This document shows, piece after piece, positions 23,330 through 31,359 of a DNA stretch of 32,711 nt (position 1 is the first letter of the stretch; each line of letters starts with the position of its first letter). Source of the stretch: Verrucomicrobiota bacterium. Lineage in GTDB: Bacteria > Verrucomicrobiota > Verrucomicrobiia > Chthoniobacterales > UBA10450. The notes beneath the pieces were generated by a model that ran no database searches, was not told where the DNA came from, and worked only from the letters and a program-made list of their open reading frames with translations. Location: positions 1 through 32,711 of the forward strand of contig QHPY01000169.1 in the NCBI GenBank assembly GCA_003219215.1, in the 5' to 3' direction. Position numbers and translations under genes: made by a program.

Positions 23330-24952
23330 ATGGCTCACGTGCCAACTCAGCGAATAAGCACGCGCGCGACCGGAATTGTCGGCGTGGCAATTCTTTGCAG
23401 CCGTGTTCTCGGTCTCATCCGCGAAGTTGTTTTCGCCGCGCTCTTCGGCGCGTCGCGAAATATGGACGCGTTTCTGACTGCCTTCCGCGCGCCGAATATG
23501 TTGCGCGATCTCTTTGCGGAAGGCGCTCTCTCGACCGCATTCGTTACGACTTTCTCCCAGCGAATCGCCACCGAGGGCGACAAGTCGGCGTGGAATCTTG
23601 CGAGTAAGGTCGCCACTCTCGCGCTCGTTTTTATGAGCGCGGTCTCGCTGCTTGGCGTCATCTTCGCTCCGGTTCTCATCAACATTCTCGCGCCCGGTTT
23701 TCCCATCGAGAAAGCGGAGCTGACTGTTTTGCTCACGCGCATCATGTTCCCCTTCATCCTTCTGGTGTCGCTGGCCGCGCTGGTAATGGGAATGCTCAAC
23801 GCGAAACATGTTTTTGGGATGCCAGCGATGGCGTCGAGCTTTTTTAATCTCGGCTCGATCATCGGCGGCGTCGCGCTTTGTTACTGGCTCGATCCGCAAC
23901 CTGATTGGCGGCACCCGCATTTCGGCGAGCGCGGTTTGGTGGGTTTGTCGATCGCGACATTGATTGGCGGATTTCTGCAATTAATCGTGCAGTTCCCATC
24001 GCTTGGCCGAGTCGGGTTTCGATTTCGTCTGGACTTCAATTGGCGCGATCCGGGCGTGCGAACCATTCTTGGAATGATGGGGCCGGCAACCATCGCCGCC
24101 AGCGCGGTGCAAGTGAACGTGGCCGTAAACAGCATCTTCGCCTCCGGATTGGGCGATGGGCCGATTGCGTGGCTGAACATCGCTTTTCGCCTCATGCAAT
24201 TACCGCTCGGAATTTTCGGCGTGGCGGTAGCGACGGTTACTTTGCCGTTGGTTTCGCGCAGTGCCGCCGTTGGTAACACGAGCGAGTTTCGTTCTGCGCT
24301 CGCCCATTCCATCCGGCTTGTCCTGTTGCTGACGATTCCTGCGGCCATCGGTCTCATTATCTTGGCGGAACCGATCATTCACTTGATCTACGAGCATGGC
24401 CGATTCACTCCTTACGCGACTACGCAAACCGCGGCTGCTCTGCGCTTTTACGCCATCGGCCTCGCCGGATATTCTGCGGACAAAGTGCTCGCGCCCGCGT
24501 TTTACGCGCTCAACCGACGCTATGTGCCGATGTTCGTGACCCTGACCTCAATCGCGATAAACTTTTCTCTCAACTGGTTCTTTACCTTTTATCTCCATTG
24601 GGGACATCGCGGCCTCGCCTTCTCTACTAGCATGGTCGCAATCACGAATTTTATTTTTCTTTATTCAATGATGCGTCGCTACACCGGCCGGCTTGAGACT
24701 GGCGCGATGTTTCGGACAATTGCCAAACTTTTGTTCGCAGGAATCGGACTGGCTGCCATCTGCTGGCTCGCGTCCACGTTTTTCTTTTCCGTCCATACTC
24801 ATTTGGCGGGGTGGAAGAACTTCCTTGCGCTGATGGTTACAATTGCCGTCGGCGCCGGAACATTTTTCGGAGCGGCCTACTTGCTCCGCGTTGCTGAAGT
24901 GCACGACGTCGTGGATCTCTTTAGGCGGAAGTTTGGCCGGCCGACGTTGTAG
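23330..24952 (+). CDS. murJ: Lipid II flippase MurJ
   Basis: 540 residues, about fourteen hydrophobic helices, MOP/MviN superfamily. Signature features: GIVGVAILCSRVLGLIREVVFAALFG at the N-terminus, then MDAFLTAFRAPNMLRDLFAEGALSTAFV, the most conserved MurJ stretch with arginines lining the cavity. QVNVAVNSIFAS and LPLGIFGVAVATVTLPLVS lie in mid-protein, and FYALNRRYVPM further on. It flips undecaprenyl-linked peptidoglycan precursor across the inner membrane. The last two helices (about 465-525) match MurJ length. Its TAG stop is the TAG of a GTAG tetranucleotide at 24949-24952, 51 bases from the stop of the convergent trans-sulfuration gene. Confidence 0.94.
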   Translation: MAHVPTQRISTRATGIVGVAILCSRVLGLIREVVFAALFGASRNMDAFLTAFRAPNMLRDLFAEGALSTAFVTTFSQRIATEGDKSAWNLASKVATLALVFMSAVSLLGVIFAPVLINILAPGFPIEKAELTVLLTRIMFPFILLVSLAALVMGMLNAKHVFGMPAMASSFFNLGSIIGGVALCYWLDPQPDWRHPHFGERGLVGLSIATLIGGFLQLIVQFPSLGRVGFRFRLDFNWRDPGVRTILGMMGPATIAASAVQVNVAVNSIFASGLGDGPIAWLNIAFRLMQLPLGIFGVAVATVTLPLVSRSAAVGNTSEFRSALAHSIRLVLLLTIPAAIGLIILAEPIIHLIYEHGRFTPYATTQTAAALRFYAIGLAGYSADKVLAPAFYALNRRYVPMFVTLTSIAINFSLNWFFTFYLHWGHRGLAFSTSMVAITNFIFLYSMMRRYTGRLETGAMFRTIAKLLFAGIGLAAICWLASTFFFSVHTHLAGWKNFLALMVTIAVGAGTFFGAAYLLRVAEVHDVVDLFRRKFGRPTL

Positions 24953-24981
24953 AGGCGTTTCAAATATCCGACGAATAGATT

Positions 24982-25006
24982 CGGCGCTTGGCACAAGCGC
25001 CGCTAC
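24982..25006 (-). repeat. REP-like GTAG hairpin between murJ and the trans-sulfuration gene
   Basis: Minus strand: GTAG (25006-25003), then a perfect 9-bp stem CGGCGCTTG / CAAGCGCCG with a 3-base loop. The TAG of the tetranucleotide is the stop codon of the minus-strand gene. A GTAG in the opposite orientation at 24949-24952 gives murJ its stop. The hairpin could act as a bidirectional terminator for the convergent pair. Confidence 0.65.
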
Positions 25007-26121
25007 AAGCTCAAGGCTTGATCGAGATCTTCGATCAGGTCGTCGGCGTTCTCCAGCCCGATCGACAGTCGGATCAAACCTTCCGGCGAGATTGTGCCCG
25101 GGCCTTCGATCGACGCACGATGTTCGATCAAGCTTTCCACGCCGCCCAAACTAGTCGCGCGGGTAAAAATTTTCGTGCTCGTCGTGACTTTCATCGCCGC
25201 GTCGCGGCCATCTTTCACCTCGAACGAAAGCATTCCGCCGAACATCGACATCTGCTTTTGCGCGATCTTGTGGCCCGGATGTGAACGCAAGCCGGGATAA
25301 TGCACCCGCTCAACATTGCTGTGGCTGGCGAGAAATTCTGCGACCCTCGCTGCGTTTTCCGAATGCGCGCGCATCCGCCACGGCAAGGTTCGCATTCCCC
25401 GCAGAATCAACCAGCAATCGAACGGCGAGGGGACGGCCCCGCCTTCATATTGAATACTGCGAATCTGCTGAAAAAGATCGTTGTCTCTTTTCGCGACCAC
25501 AATTCCCCCGAGAACGTCGCAATGGCCGCCGAAATACTTTGTGGTCGAGTGAAGAATAAAATCGGCGCCGAGATCGAACGGCCGTTGAAGGATCGGGGCC
25601 CAGGTATTGTCACAAACGCAAAGGGCGCCGGCGTCGCGTACGATTGTTGAAACCTCGGCAAGATCGACAATTTTGAGGAGCGGATTGGACGGCGTTTCCA
25701 TCCAGGCCAGTTTCGTTTTTGGGCGCAGCGCTTTTTTCACTGCGGCCAGATCGCTCATGTCGATGAAATCAGCTTGAAGCCCCCATCGCAGAAAAATTTC
25801 ACGCAATAATCGCGACGTTCCGTAGTACGCATCTAAGTGCGCGAGCACGTGATCGCCAGGTGCCAGCGCCTGGAAAATTGCTCCGGTCGCTCCCGTTCCG
25901 GAGGCGAACGCGGCCGCGGCTGCGCCGCCTTCGAGCGCGCTGACTCCTTCTTCCAGCGCCTGCCGGTTTGGATTGTTGTTGCGCGTGTACATGAATCCGC
26001 GCGAGTAAGTTCCTTCCACGTCGCGTTCGAAGGTCGTGGAAAGATGAATGGGCGCTGAGACGGCGCCGGTTGCGGGATCGATGCGCTGGCCGGCATGCAC
26101 GGCGAGAGTTTCAATTTTCAT
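25003..26121 (-). CDS. Cystathionine gamma-synthase/lyase-type PLP enzyme
   Basis: 372 residues of the Cys/Met metabolism PLP family. MKIETLAVHAGQ at the N-terminus, YTRNNNPNRQALE (45-57; Y45 and R47 bind the PLP phosphate of the partner subunit), Y100 in DAYYGT stacking on PLP, D171 pairing with the PLP nitrogen and K195 in HSTTKYFGGH forming the Schiff base. The C-terminal SLGGVESLIEHRAS and GLIRLSIGLE are standard. It acts in trans-sulfuration between cysteine and homocysteine; synthase, beta-lyase and gamma-lyase activities cannot be distinguished reliably from sequence. It is divergent from glutamate dehydrogenase across a 181-base gap. No SAM-box riboswitch was recognised upstream. Confidence 0.92.
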   Translation of the reverse strand: MKIETLAVHAGQRIDPATGAVSAPIHLSTTFERDVEGTYSRGFMYTRNNNPNRQALEEGVSALEGGAAAAAFASGTGATGAIFQALAPGDHVLAHLDAYYGTSRLLREIFLRWGLQADFIDMSDLAAVKKALRPKTKLAWMETPSNPLLKIVDLAEVSTIVRDAGALCVCDNTWAPILQRPFDLGADFILHSTTKYFGGHCDVLGGIVVAKRDNDLFQQIRSIQYEGGAVPSPFDCWLILRGMRTLPWRMRAHSENAARVAEFLASHSNVERVHYPGLRSHPGHKIAQKQMSMFGGMLSFEVKDGRDAAMKVTTSTKIFTRATSLGGVESLIEHRASIEGPGTISPEGLIRLSIGLENADDLIEDLDQALSL

Positions 26122-26180
26122 GTGTCGGCGGAGAGGTTACGAATTCGTTAGCCGTTGTCGATCTATTCGACTTCGCTCGC

Positions 26181-26197
26181 GCCTTCGCCAAGGCTAC
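26181..26197 (-). repeat. Weak REP-like hairpin in the divergent gap
   Basis: On the minus strand GTAG (26197-26194) begins GTAGCCTTGGCGAAGGC, a 5-bp stem GCCTT/AAGGC whose first base overlaps the tetranucleotide. GCTCGC (26175-26180) and GCGAGC (26204-26209) form an outer inverted repeat. It lies between the trans-sulfuration and glutamate dehydrogenase genes, where both promoters must also sit. Confidence 0.4.
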
Positions 26198-26302
26198 GTC
26201 GCCGCGAGCAGGACAAGCCTTGTGCCGCTTTGCATTTGACGCGACGATTATCCAAGGCAAATAGCATCTGCACTTTCCGGCGGATACACCGCCCCTCGCT
26301 TC

Positions 26303-27565
26303 ATGACGATTTACGACGACGAAGTTTTCAAAATGGCCTGCGACCAGTTCCAGGTCATTGCCGATTATCTCAGCATCGACAAGAACGATCGCGAGCGATT
26401 GATGTATCCCAAGCGTGCCATCGCCGTCACGCTTCCGGTGCATATGGACGACGGCAGCACGCGAACTTTTCAAGGTTATCGCGTTCAACATCACCTGACG
26501 CTCGGGCCGACCAAGGGCGGGACGCGATTCGCCCCGTCGTTGTCGATGGGTGAGACGGCTGCGCTCGCGATGTGGATGAGTTGGAAATGCGCACTGGCAA
26601 ATTTGCCGTACGGCGGAGCGAAGGGCGGCGTGGCTTGCGATCCGTCCAAGTTATCGCGCACCGAGCTCGAAGCCGTTTCGCGCCGTTACATGCAGGAGAT
26701 GATTTCGTTTGTTGGACCGCACACCGATATCATGGGCCCGGATATGGGGACGAACGAACAAATCATGGCCTGGTTCATGGACACTTACTCGGTCTACATG
26801 GGTTATGCCGTGAACGAAATCGTTACCGGCAAACCGGTTGCCATCGGCGGGACGGAAGGCCGACGCGAAGCGACCGGCCGCGGCGTCGTTTATTTGATCG
26901 AGCGCGCGCTGAACATGTTGAAGATCGATCCCGAAAAGTGCACCGCCATCCTGCAGGGATTCGGAAACGTCGGCGCAGTCGCGGCCCTTTCGCTTGCTTA
27001 CAAAAGCGGGGTCAAAGTCGTCGGCATCAGCGACGCCTACGCTGCGATCTACAATCCAAAAGGAATCGATGTGCAGGCGGCCGAGCAACATGTTTTGAAA
27101 AAAGGAAATCTGCGCGCATTTCACGAGGCCGATCATGTCGATCCCAAAGATTTGCTTAGCATGCCGTGCGACGTGCTGGTGCCGGCGGCGGTCGACCGTG
27201 TGATCAACGGAACAAACGCAGGCAAATTAAAATGCCGAATCCTCGCCGAAGCCGCGAACGGCCCGACCACGCCTGAGGCCGATTTAATTTTGGAGAAGCG
27301 CTGGGACGAAATTTTCGTGATTCCAGATATTTTGTGTAATGCCGGCGGTGTGATCGTTTCCTATTTCGAGTGGGTCCAAGGCCTGCAAGCATTTCTCTGG
27401 AGCGAGACGGAAGTGACCGACAAACTTTTCCGGATCCTCGAACATTCCTTCACCCAGGTGATCCGTCGCGCCAAGGAACACAAGATTTCTCATCGCACCG
27501 CCGCCATGGCGATCGGCGTTGAACGGGTAATGAAGGCGAAAAAAATGCGCGGCCTCTTCCCATAA
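26303..27565 (+). CDS. Glutamate dehydrogenase (Glu/Leu/Phe/Val dehydrogenase family)
   Basis: 420 residues. The dimerisation/substrate domain holds GPTKGGTRF (69-76, K71), WKCALANLPYGGAKGG with catalytic K107, and GPDMGTNEQIMAWF with catalytic D147. The Rossmann domain begins at about residue 185 with GRREATGRGV, and GFGNVGA (219-225) binds the nucleotide. It interconverts glutamate and 2-oxoglutarate plus ammonia using NAD(H) or NADP(H); coenzyme choice is not clear here. The length and N-terminus match the shorter hexameric class used for glutamate catabolism in many bacteria. The gene stands alone after a divergent promoter region; 54 bases separate it from the next gene. Confidence 0.94.
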   Translation: MTIYDDEVFKMACDQFQVIADYLSIDKNDRERLMYPKRAIAVTLPVHMDDGSTRTFQGYRVQHHLTLGPTKGGTRFAPSLSMGETAALAMWMSWKCALANLPYGGAKGGVACDPSKLSRTELEAVSRRYMQEMISFVGPHTDIMGPDMGTNEQIMAWFMDTYSVYMGYAVNEIVTGKPVAIGGTEGRREATGRGVVYLIERALNMLKIDPEKCTAILQGFGNVGAVAALSLAYKSGVKVVGISDAYAAIYNPKGIDVQAAEQHVLKKGNLRAFHEADHVDPKDLLSMPCDVLVPAAVDRVINGTNAGKLKCRILAEAANGPTTPEADLILEKRWDEIFVIPDILCNAGGVIVSYFEWVQGLQAFLWSETEVTDKLFRILEHSFTQVIRRAKEHKISHRTAAMAIGVERVMKAKKMRGLFP

Positions 27566-27619
27566 GGCGTGATATCTGACGGGTTGACGCCAAAGAAAAT
27601 TCTGCGCTGAATTGTTTTC

Positions 27620-28531
27620 ATGGCTGCGGCATCTTTGCGGGCTCTCCTGACGCGCTCGGTTGATTACGCGGGAATGTTTCCGCCGTGCAACCTGGAACTT
27701 GAACCTGCTTTGAAAAATCAGTCGGCGTATGCTCGCTCAAACGATTCCTGGATGCTTTCGGCATTTGTTTTGCCGGTCGCGCAATTCTCGGACACTGCGG
27801 CGCTCGTGTCTGTATTCGATAAACATCATCCGTTGCGCATTTCGGCTTTGGGCGCCAGGACCGAGAACGCGAAAGATTTTCTGACCGAGGTTAAGAATGC
27901 GGCGGAGACAATCCGGTCGTTTCAAAAGGAACACGTCGATCTTGTCTCGGTGGCTCAGCTCGAAATGCCCGCTCCCGCAGATGTCGATCTTACGAAATTG
28001 AATGAGGCGGCTACTCTGCTCGCCGATTTAAAGCTGCAAGGGTTTTGGGAAACGCCGGCGGAGTCCGCGGAACAAACGATCGGTTTGCTGGCGCGGGCGA
28101 AGCAACCGGCGTTTGGTTATAAATTGCGCACCGGCGGAGTGACAACGGACGCGTTTCCAAGCTCGGTCCAAATCGCACGCGCGCTCTTGGCGTCAACCAA
28201 AGAACATGTGCCAATCAAGTTCACGGCTGGGTTGCACCATCCTGTCCGGCAGTTTCGCGATGAAGTGAAAACCGAAATGCACGGATTTTTGAATGTGCTG
28301 GGCGCGGGTGTCCTTTCCGCCGAGCATCATTGGGACGAAGCGCAAACGATTGAGATGCTCGAGGATCAGCGTCCAAATTCGTTCGAATTTCACGACACCG
28401 TCTTTGCCTGGCGCGATTGGGAAGTCACCATCGATCGGATCAAAGCGCGCCGGAAATTCGTGACCTCATTCGGCAGCTGCAGTTTTGATGAACCGCGCGA
28501 AGATTTACAGGCGCTGAACTTTCTTTTCTGA
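27620..28531 (+). CDS. Conserved protein of unknown function, coupled to fumarylacetoacetase
   Basis: 303 residues with no domain I can name. It opens ALLTRSVDYAGMFPPCNLEL, and conserved-looking blocks include FGYKLRTGGVTTDAFPS (about 172-188), IKFTAGLHHPVRQFRD (about 199-214), GFLNVLGAGVLSA and a C-terminal SFGSCSFDEPREDL. The alternation of predicted strands and helices, with glycines after strands, resembles a TIM barrel, and LHHP could be a metal or substrate site; both are inference. It has no signal peptide or membrane segment. The stop codon overlaps the ATG of fumarylacetoacetase by one base (TGATG), so the two are translationally coupled and a role in tyrosine/homogentisate breakdown is likely. 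No other enzyme of that pathway is in the window. Confidence 0.8.
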   Translation: MAAASLRALLTRSVDYAGMFPPCNLELEPALKNQSAYARSNDSWMLSAFVLPVAQFSDTAALVSVFDKHHPLRISALGARTENAKDFLTEVKNAAETIRSFQKEHVDLVSVAQLEMPAPADVDLTKLNEAATLLADLKLQGFWETPAESAEQTIGLLARAKQPAFGYKLRTGGVTTDAFPSSVQIARALLASTKEHVPIKFTAGLHHPVRQFRDEVKTEMHGFLNVLGAGVLSAEHHWDEAQTIEMLEDQRPNSFEFHDTVFAWRDWEVTIDRIKARRKFVTSFGSCSFDEPREDLQALNFLF

Positions 28532-29790
28532 TGGCGCTCAAATCTTTCGTCGATGTCGCGAGCGAGTCGCATTTTTCACTAGAGAATCTTCCGTTCGGCG
28601 TTTTCAAGTCACGTGCCAGCGAGGCCCGAATTGGTGTCGCGCTTGGCGATTACGTTGTCGATCTTTCTGCGCTGGAACGCGCTGGGCTTTTCAAAGATCT
28701 GTCGCCAGAGACGGCGGCAGCTACAACTCGTGATTCATTGAATGAACTTCTTGCGCTCGGCAGACCTGCCTGGCGAAAGGTCCGCGAAACTTTGCAAAAA
28801 CTTCTCTCGGCTGAGACCGCGACGCTGCGAGATGACGAGACACTGCGTGAGCGCGTTTTCCATCGGCAATCGGATGTTGTGATGCAACTGCCTGCGAAGA
28901 TCGGTAACTACACCGATTTTTATTCATCCTATCATCACGCCTACAATGTCGGAACGATGTTGCGCGGTCCGGAGAACGCGCTCATGCCAAATTGGAAGTG
29001 GCTGCCGGTGGCGTATCACGGTCGCGCGAGTTCGCTGGTTGTGAGCGGAACCGACGTGCGGCGGCCGCAGGGACAAAACAAACCGCCGGATGCAGGAGCG
29101 CCTCTGTTCGGTGCGACGAAAAGTTTGGATTACGAATTGGAGATGGCATTTTTGATTGGCCCGGGCAATTCGTTAGGCCAACCCGTGCCGGTCGATCGTG
29201 CGCTCGATCACATCTTTGGTTTCGTGTTGATGAACGATTGGAGCGCGCGGGATATTCAGGCATGGGAATATCAACCGCTCGGTCCGTTTCTAGCCAAGAA
29301 CTTTTGCACCAGCATTTCCCCGTGGGTGGTGATGTTGGAAGCGCTGGAACCGTTTCGGAAACCGCTGCCACGGCAGGATCCGGAACCGCTACCGTATCTG
29401 CGCGCGAAGAATGATTCCACTTTCGACATCCAACTCGAAGCGAAATTGCAAACGGCGAAGATGAAATCGCCGCACTCAATTACGCAAACAAATTTTCAAA
29501 ATCTTTATTGGAGTGTTTCACAGCAGCTCGCGCATCACACCGTCGGTGGCTGCAATCTCCAGCCGGGCGATCTGCTCGCGAGTGGAACGATCAGCGGCGA
29601 AACCGAAGAATCGCGCGGCTGCATGCTGGAGCTGACCTGGCGCGGTGCGAATCCATTGAAATTGCCGAACGGGGAAACACGCAAATGGCTCGAAGACGGG
29701 GACACCTTAAAGATCACCGGCTGGTGCAATGGTGACGGATATCGAATTGGCTTCGGTGAAGTTAGTGGAAAAATTTTGCCGGCGCATTGA
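28531..29790 (+). CDS. Fumarylacetoacetase
   Basis: 419 residues, the size of eukaryotic-type fumarylacetoacetate hydrolase. Catalytic and metal residues can be assigned: D129 and H136 in YTDFYSSYHHAYNVG, E202 and E204 in YELEMAF, D236 in MNDWSARDIQ. The N-terminal SH3-like domain (about 14-118) is present, as is the C-terminal TISGETEESRGCMLELTW. It cleaves fumarylacetoacetate to fumarate and acetoacetate, the last step of tyrosine degradation. It is the second gene of a coupled pair; the upstream partner is of unknown function. Its stop TGA at 29788 is followed by a 258-base gap with an inverted repeat. Confidence 0.95.
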   Translation: MALKSFVDVASESHFSLENLPFGVFKSRASEARIGVALGDYVVDLSALERAGLFKDLSPETAAATTRDSLNELLALGRPAWRKVRETLQKLLSAETATLRDDETLRERVFHRQSDVVMQLPAKIGNYTDFYSSYHHAYNVGTMLRGPENALMPNWKWLPVAYHGRASSLVVSGTDVRRPQGQNKPPDAGAPLFGATKSLDYELEMAFLIGPGNSLGQPVPVDRALDHIFGFVLMNDWSARDIQAWEYQPLGPFLAKNFCTSISPWVVMLEALEPFRKPLPRQDPEPLPYLRAKNDSTFDIQLEAKLQTAKMKSPHSITQTNFQNLYWSVSQQLAHHTVGGCNLQPGDLLASGTISGETEESRGCMLELTWRGANPLKLPNGETRKWLEDGDTLKITGWCNGDGYRIGFGEVSGKILPAH

Positions 29791-29856
29791 GGGGCAATAT
29801 GTCGAGCTAGCGATGCAACCGTACGCACCGCGCGCTTTTCGTTTCATTGAGCTGTT

Positions 29857-29909
29857 ACGAGTCCGCCATAATCCCAAGAAGTTATCTCCGGCGAAGCCGG
29901 CGGACTCGT
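29857..29909. repeat. Long inverted repeat with nested hairpin
   Basis: ACGAGTCCGCC (29857-29867) and GGCGGACTCGT (29899-29909) are a perfect 11-bp inverted repeat around 31 bases. A second short palindrome CCGGC-GAA-GCCGG (29888-29900) overlaps the right arm. It differs from the GTAG hairpins and may be a separate repeat family. It lies in the gap between fumarylacetoacetase and the receiver protein. Confidence 0.55.
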
Positions 29910-29910
29910 C

Positions 29911-30036
29911 GGTTTGCGTTTGGGATCTGATTTGCAATCCTTCGAGCGAGCGGCTTGGATTAAGCATGTGCTGCGCGAGCCGGACGCTCCTGACTTTGAT
30001 GGTTATCTTGCGGAACGTTTGCACGAAGATGCATAA
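29911..30036 (+). other. Possible coding remnant, no start codon of its own
   Basis: Downstream of the inverted repeat one frame stays open to TAA at 30034-30036 and has protein-like composition, ending REPDAPDFDGYLAERLHEDA. A stop lies upstream at 29869-29871. I see no convincing ATG start, only TTG codons at 29914 and 29920. It could be the tail of a gene broken by the repeat, or chance. I do not recognise the family. Confidence 0.25.
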
Positions 30037-30048
30037 CTTCTGATCCGA

Positions 30049-30441
30049 ATGGCTCCTGAGAAAGACAGCACCGCAAAAACTCACGTTCTTCATGTCGATG
30101 ATGATCCGGACATTCGACTCCTGATCTCAGCCTCACTGCGCGACTTTGGCTACGTCGTGGCCACAGCCGGAACGAAGGCGGAAGCGTTGGAGCTTGCCAA
30201 ACAATTCAAGTTCGACCTCTGTATTTTGGACGTGCGGCTGCCCGATGGCAGCGGAATCGAATTGTGTCAAAACATCCTGGATCTCCAGCCGAAGGTTCCG
30301 GTGCTGTATTATTCCGCCTATGCCAGTGACGAGGAACAGGAAGCTGCGCTGTCGGTCTGCGGCGACGCTTATCTCAAGAAGCCGGTTTCGGCTGCAAAAC
30401 TGGAAGAGACGATTTCCGGATTGCTGAACTCGAAGAACTGA
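30049..30441 (+). CDS. Single-domain response regulator (receiver only)
   Basis: 130 residues, one CheY-like receiver domain with no output domain. Acidic pocket D17-D19 (HVDDDPD), phosphoacceptor D61 in CILDVRLPDGSG, S89 in YYSAYA as the switch hydroxyl residue, and K111 in YLKKPVS. Such proteins relay phosphate or bind partner proteins. No histidine kinase is next to it, so its partner is elsewhere. The protein is terminated by LLNSKN, so it is complete and not a truncated longer regulator. ATG 30049 has no Shine-Dalgarno. Confidence 0.92.
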   Translation: MAPEKDSTAKTHVLHVDDDPDIRLLISASLRDFGYVVATAGTKAEALELAKQFKFDLCILDVRLPDGSGIELCQNILDLQPKVPVLYYSAYASDEEQEAALSVCGDAYLKKPVSAAKLEETISGLLNSKN

Positions 30442-30467
30442 AAGAGCAGCGTTTGGCAGGCTAAATC

Positions 30468-31229
30468 TTACTGCAACCGGTAAAACGCAGGAACGAAATA
30501 GAATTTTTCGTGAGTCGTTGAATCGACCGGCTTCCCATTTCGGTAGGCCGGCAGGAACACCCACTGCCGCATGATTTCAATCGCTGCATCGCCATATCGT
30601 TTGCTTTCCGGCGGTGTCACGTTGATCAAATGGATGTCCTTCAAATTGCCTGCGGCATCAGTTGTTAGACTGATATCGGCCACGCCAGGCTTATCTTCAG
30701 TCATCCAGGAACCGAACGGTTCCTTTACCTTTGTGTAATCGTAAATGTGGCCCGGGATATATAATGCCTGAGGAGAAATGAAATCACTTTCCTTCTGCAA
30801 TTCGGGCAGCTCCTGGTTGGCGAAAATTCTGACGTGCGGTTTACCGTCGACTACGCTGAAAGCGAGCGTGCCATAAAATCCGGCGTAGACGGGGCGATGC
30901 TGGTAGACGGCAGGGATGAAGCGCGCTTGAGACAGCTTTTGTCGCAGTTCGTCGCGCAAAGGCTCTGTTTCCTTGGTCGTTCCCCAAACCTTGGAGTAAG
31001 CGGGAAATCCGTTGGGATGAACACTAGCGTAAAAGAACAATGCGCCGTGTTTCACGCCTCGTTCCATCAGATGTTTGGTGCTGATCAGATTGACGAGGGA
31101 ATTCGGACCCGAACCAATTAGCGCGGGCCGCATATCGGGAAGGTTTTCGGCGGGCGCCGGCTTGGCCGCGATCATCGCGAGCGCGATTAGAACGAGCAAT
31201 GTCTTTGTAAGGTGAGGGGTAACATTCAT
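30468..31229 (-). CDS. Secreted protein with TonB-C-like domain
   Basis: 253 residues. A signal peptide spans about residues 1-27 (hydrophobic LLVLIALAMIAA, then PAPA before the likely cut). The mature N-terminal half (about 30-155) is of unknown fold. The C-terminal part (about 175-250) is like the TonB C-terminal / energy-transducer domain: GVADISLTTDAAGNLKDIHL, then AAIEIMRQWVFLPAYRNGKPV. In TonB this fold contacts outer-membrane receptors; many soluble periplasmic or lipoprotein-like relatives of unknown function exist. There is no anchoring helix apart from the signal sequence and no exbB/exbD nearby, so true TonB function is doubtful. It is convergent with the receiver gene (26-base gap). 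Confidence 0.75.
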   Translation of the reverse strand: MNVTPHLTKTLLVLIALAMIAAKPAPAENLPDMRPALIGSGPNSLVNLISTKHLMERGVKHGALFFYASVHPNGFPAYSKVWGTTKETEPLRDELRQKLSQARFIPAVYQHRPVYAGFYGTLAFSVVDGKPHVRIFANQELPELQKESDFISPQALYIPGHIYDYTKVKEPFGSWMTEDKPGVADISLTTDAAGNLKDIHLINVTPPESKRYGDAAIEIMRQWVFLPAYRNGKPVDSTTHEKFYFVPAFYRLQ

Positions 31230-31315
31230 AGTCGAACGGGGGGTTTCGTAATGAAATCGAAGGATCCGGGTTTAGCGGTCGTGCCCGTCATGAAAAATGC
31301 ACCGTGAATGTCGAG

Positions 31316-31344
31316 TTGGTCACGCGCGTTGATTGTGTTCTAGT
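31316..31344 (+). promoter_or_regulatory. Putative sigma70-type promoter for the CAU tRNA
   Basis: TTGGTC (31316-31321) and TCTAGT (31339-31344) are spaced by 17 bases, each four of six consensus. The predicted start would be near 31351, nine bases before the tRNA. Spacing mirrors the putative promoter before tRNA-Leu. Confidence 0.35.
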
Positions 31345-31359
31345 TTCCCAAATTCAGGC

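Noticed and set aside
26122-26302. Possible SAM riboswitch upstream of the trans-sulfuration gene
   Set aside because: I looked for a SAM-box-like multi-stem leader and found only a short GTAG hairpin; no conserved core could be recognised.
27566-27595. Hairpin GGCGT ... ACGCC after glutamate dehydrogenase as a terminator
   Set aside because: Stem is only 5 bp with a loop of about 16 bases and no T-run follows.
29729-30043. Frame overlapping the end of fumarylacetoacetase and running to 30043
   Set aside because: It overlaps conserved fumarylacetoacetase C-terminal codons and crosses a palindromic repeat; composition is not protein-like throughout.
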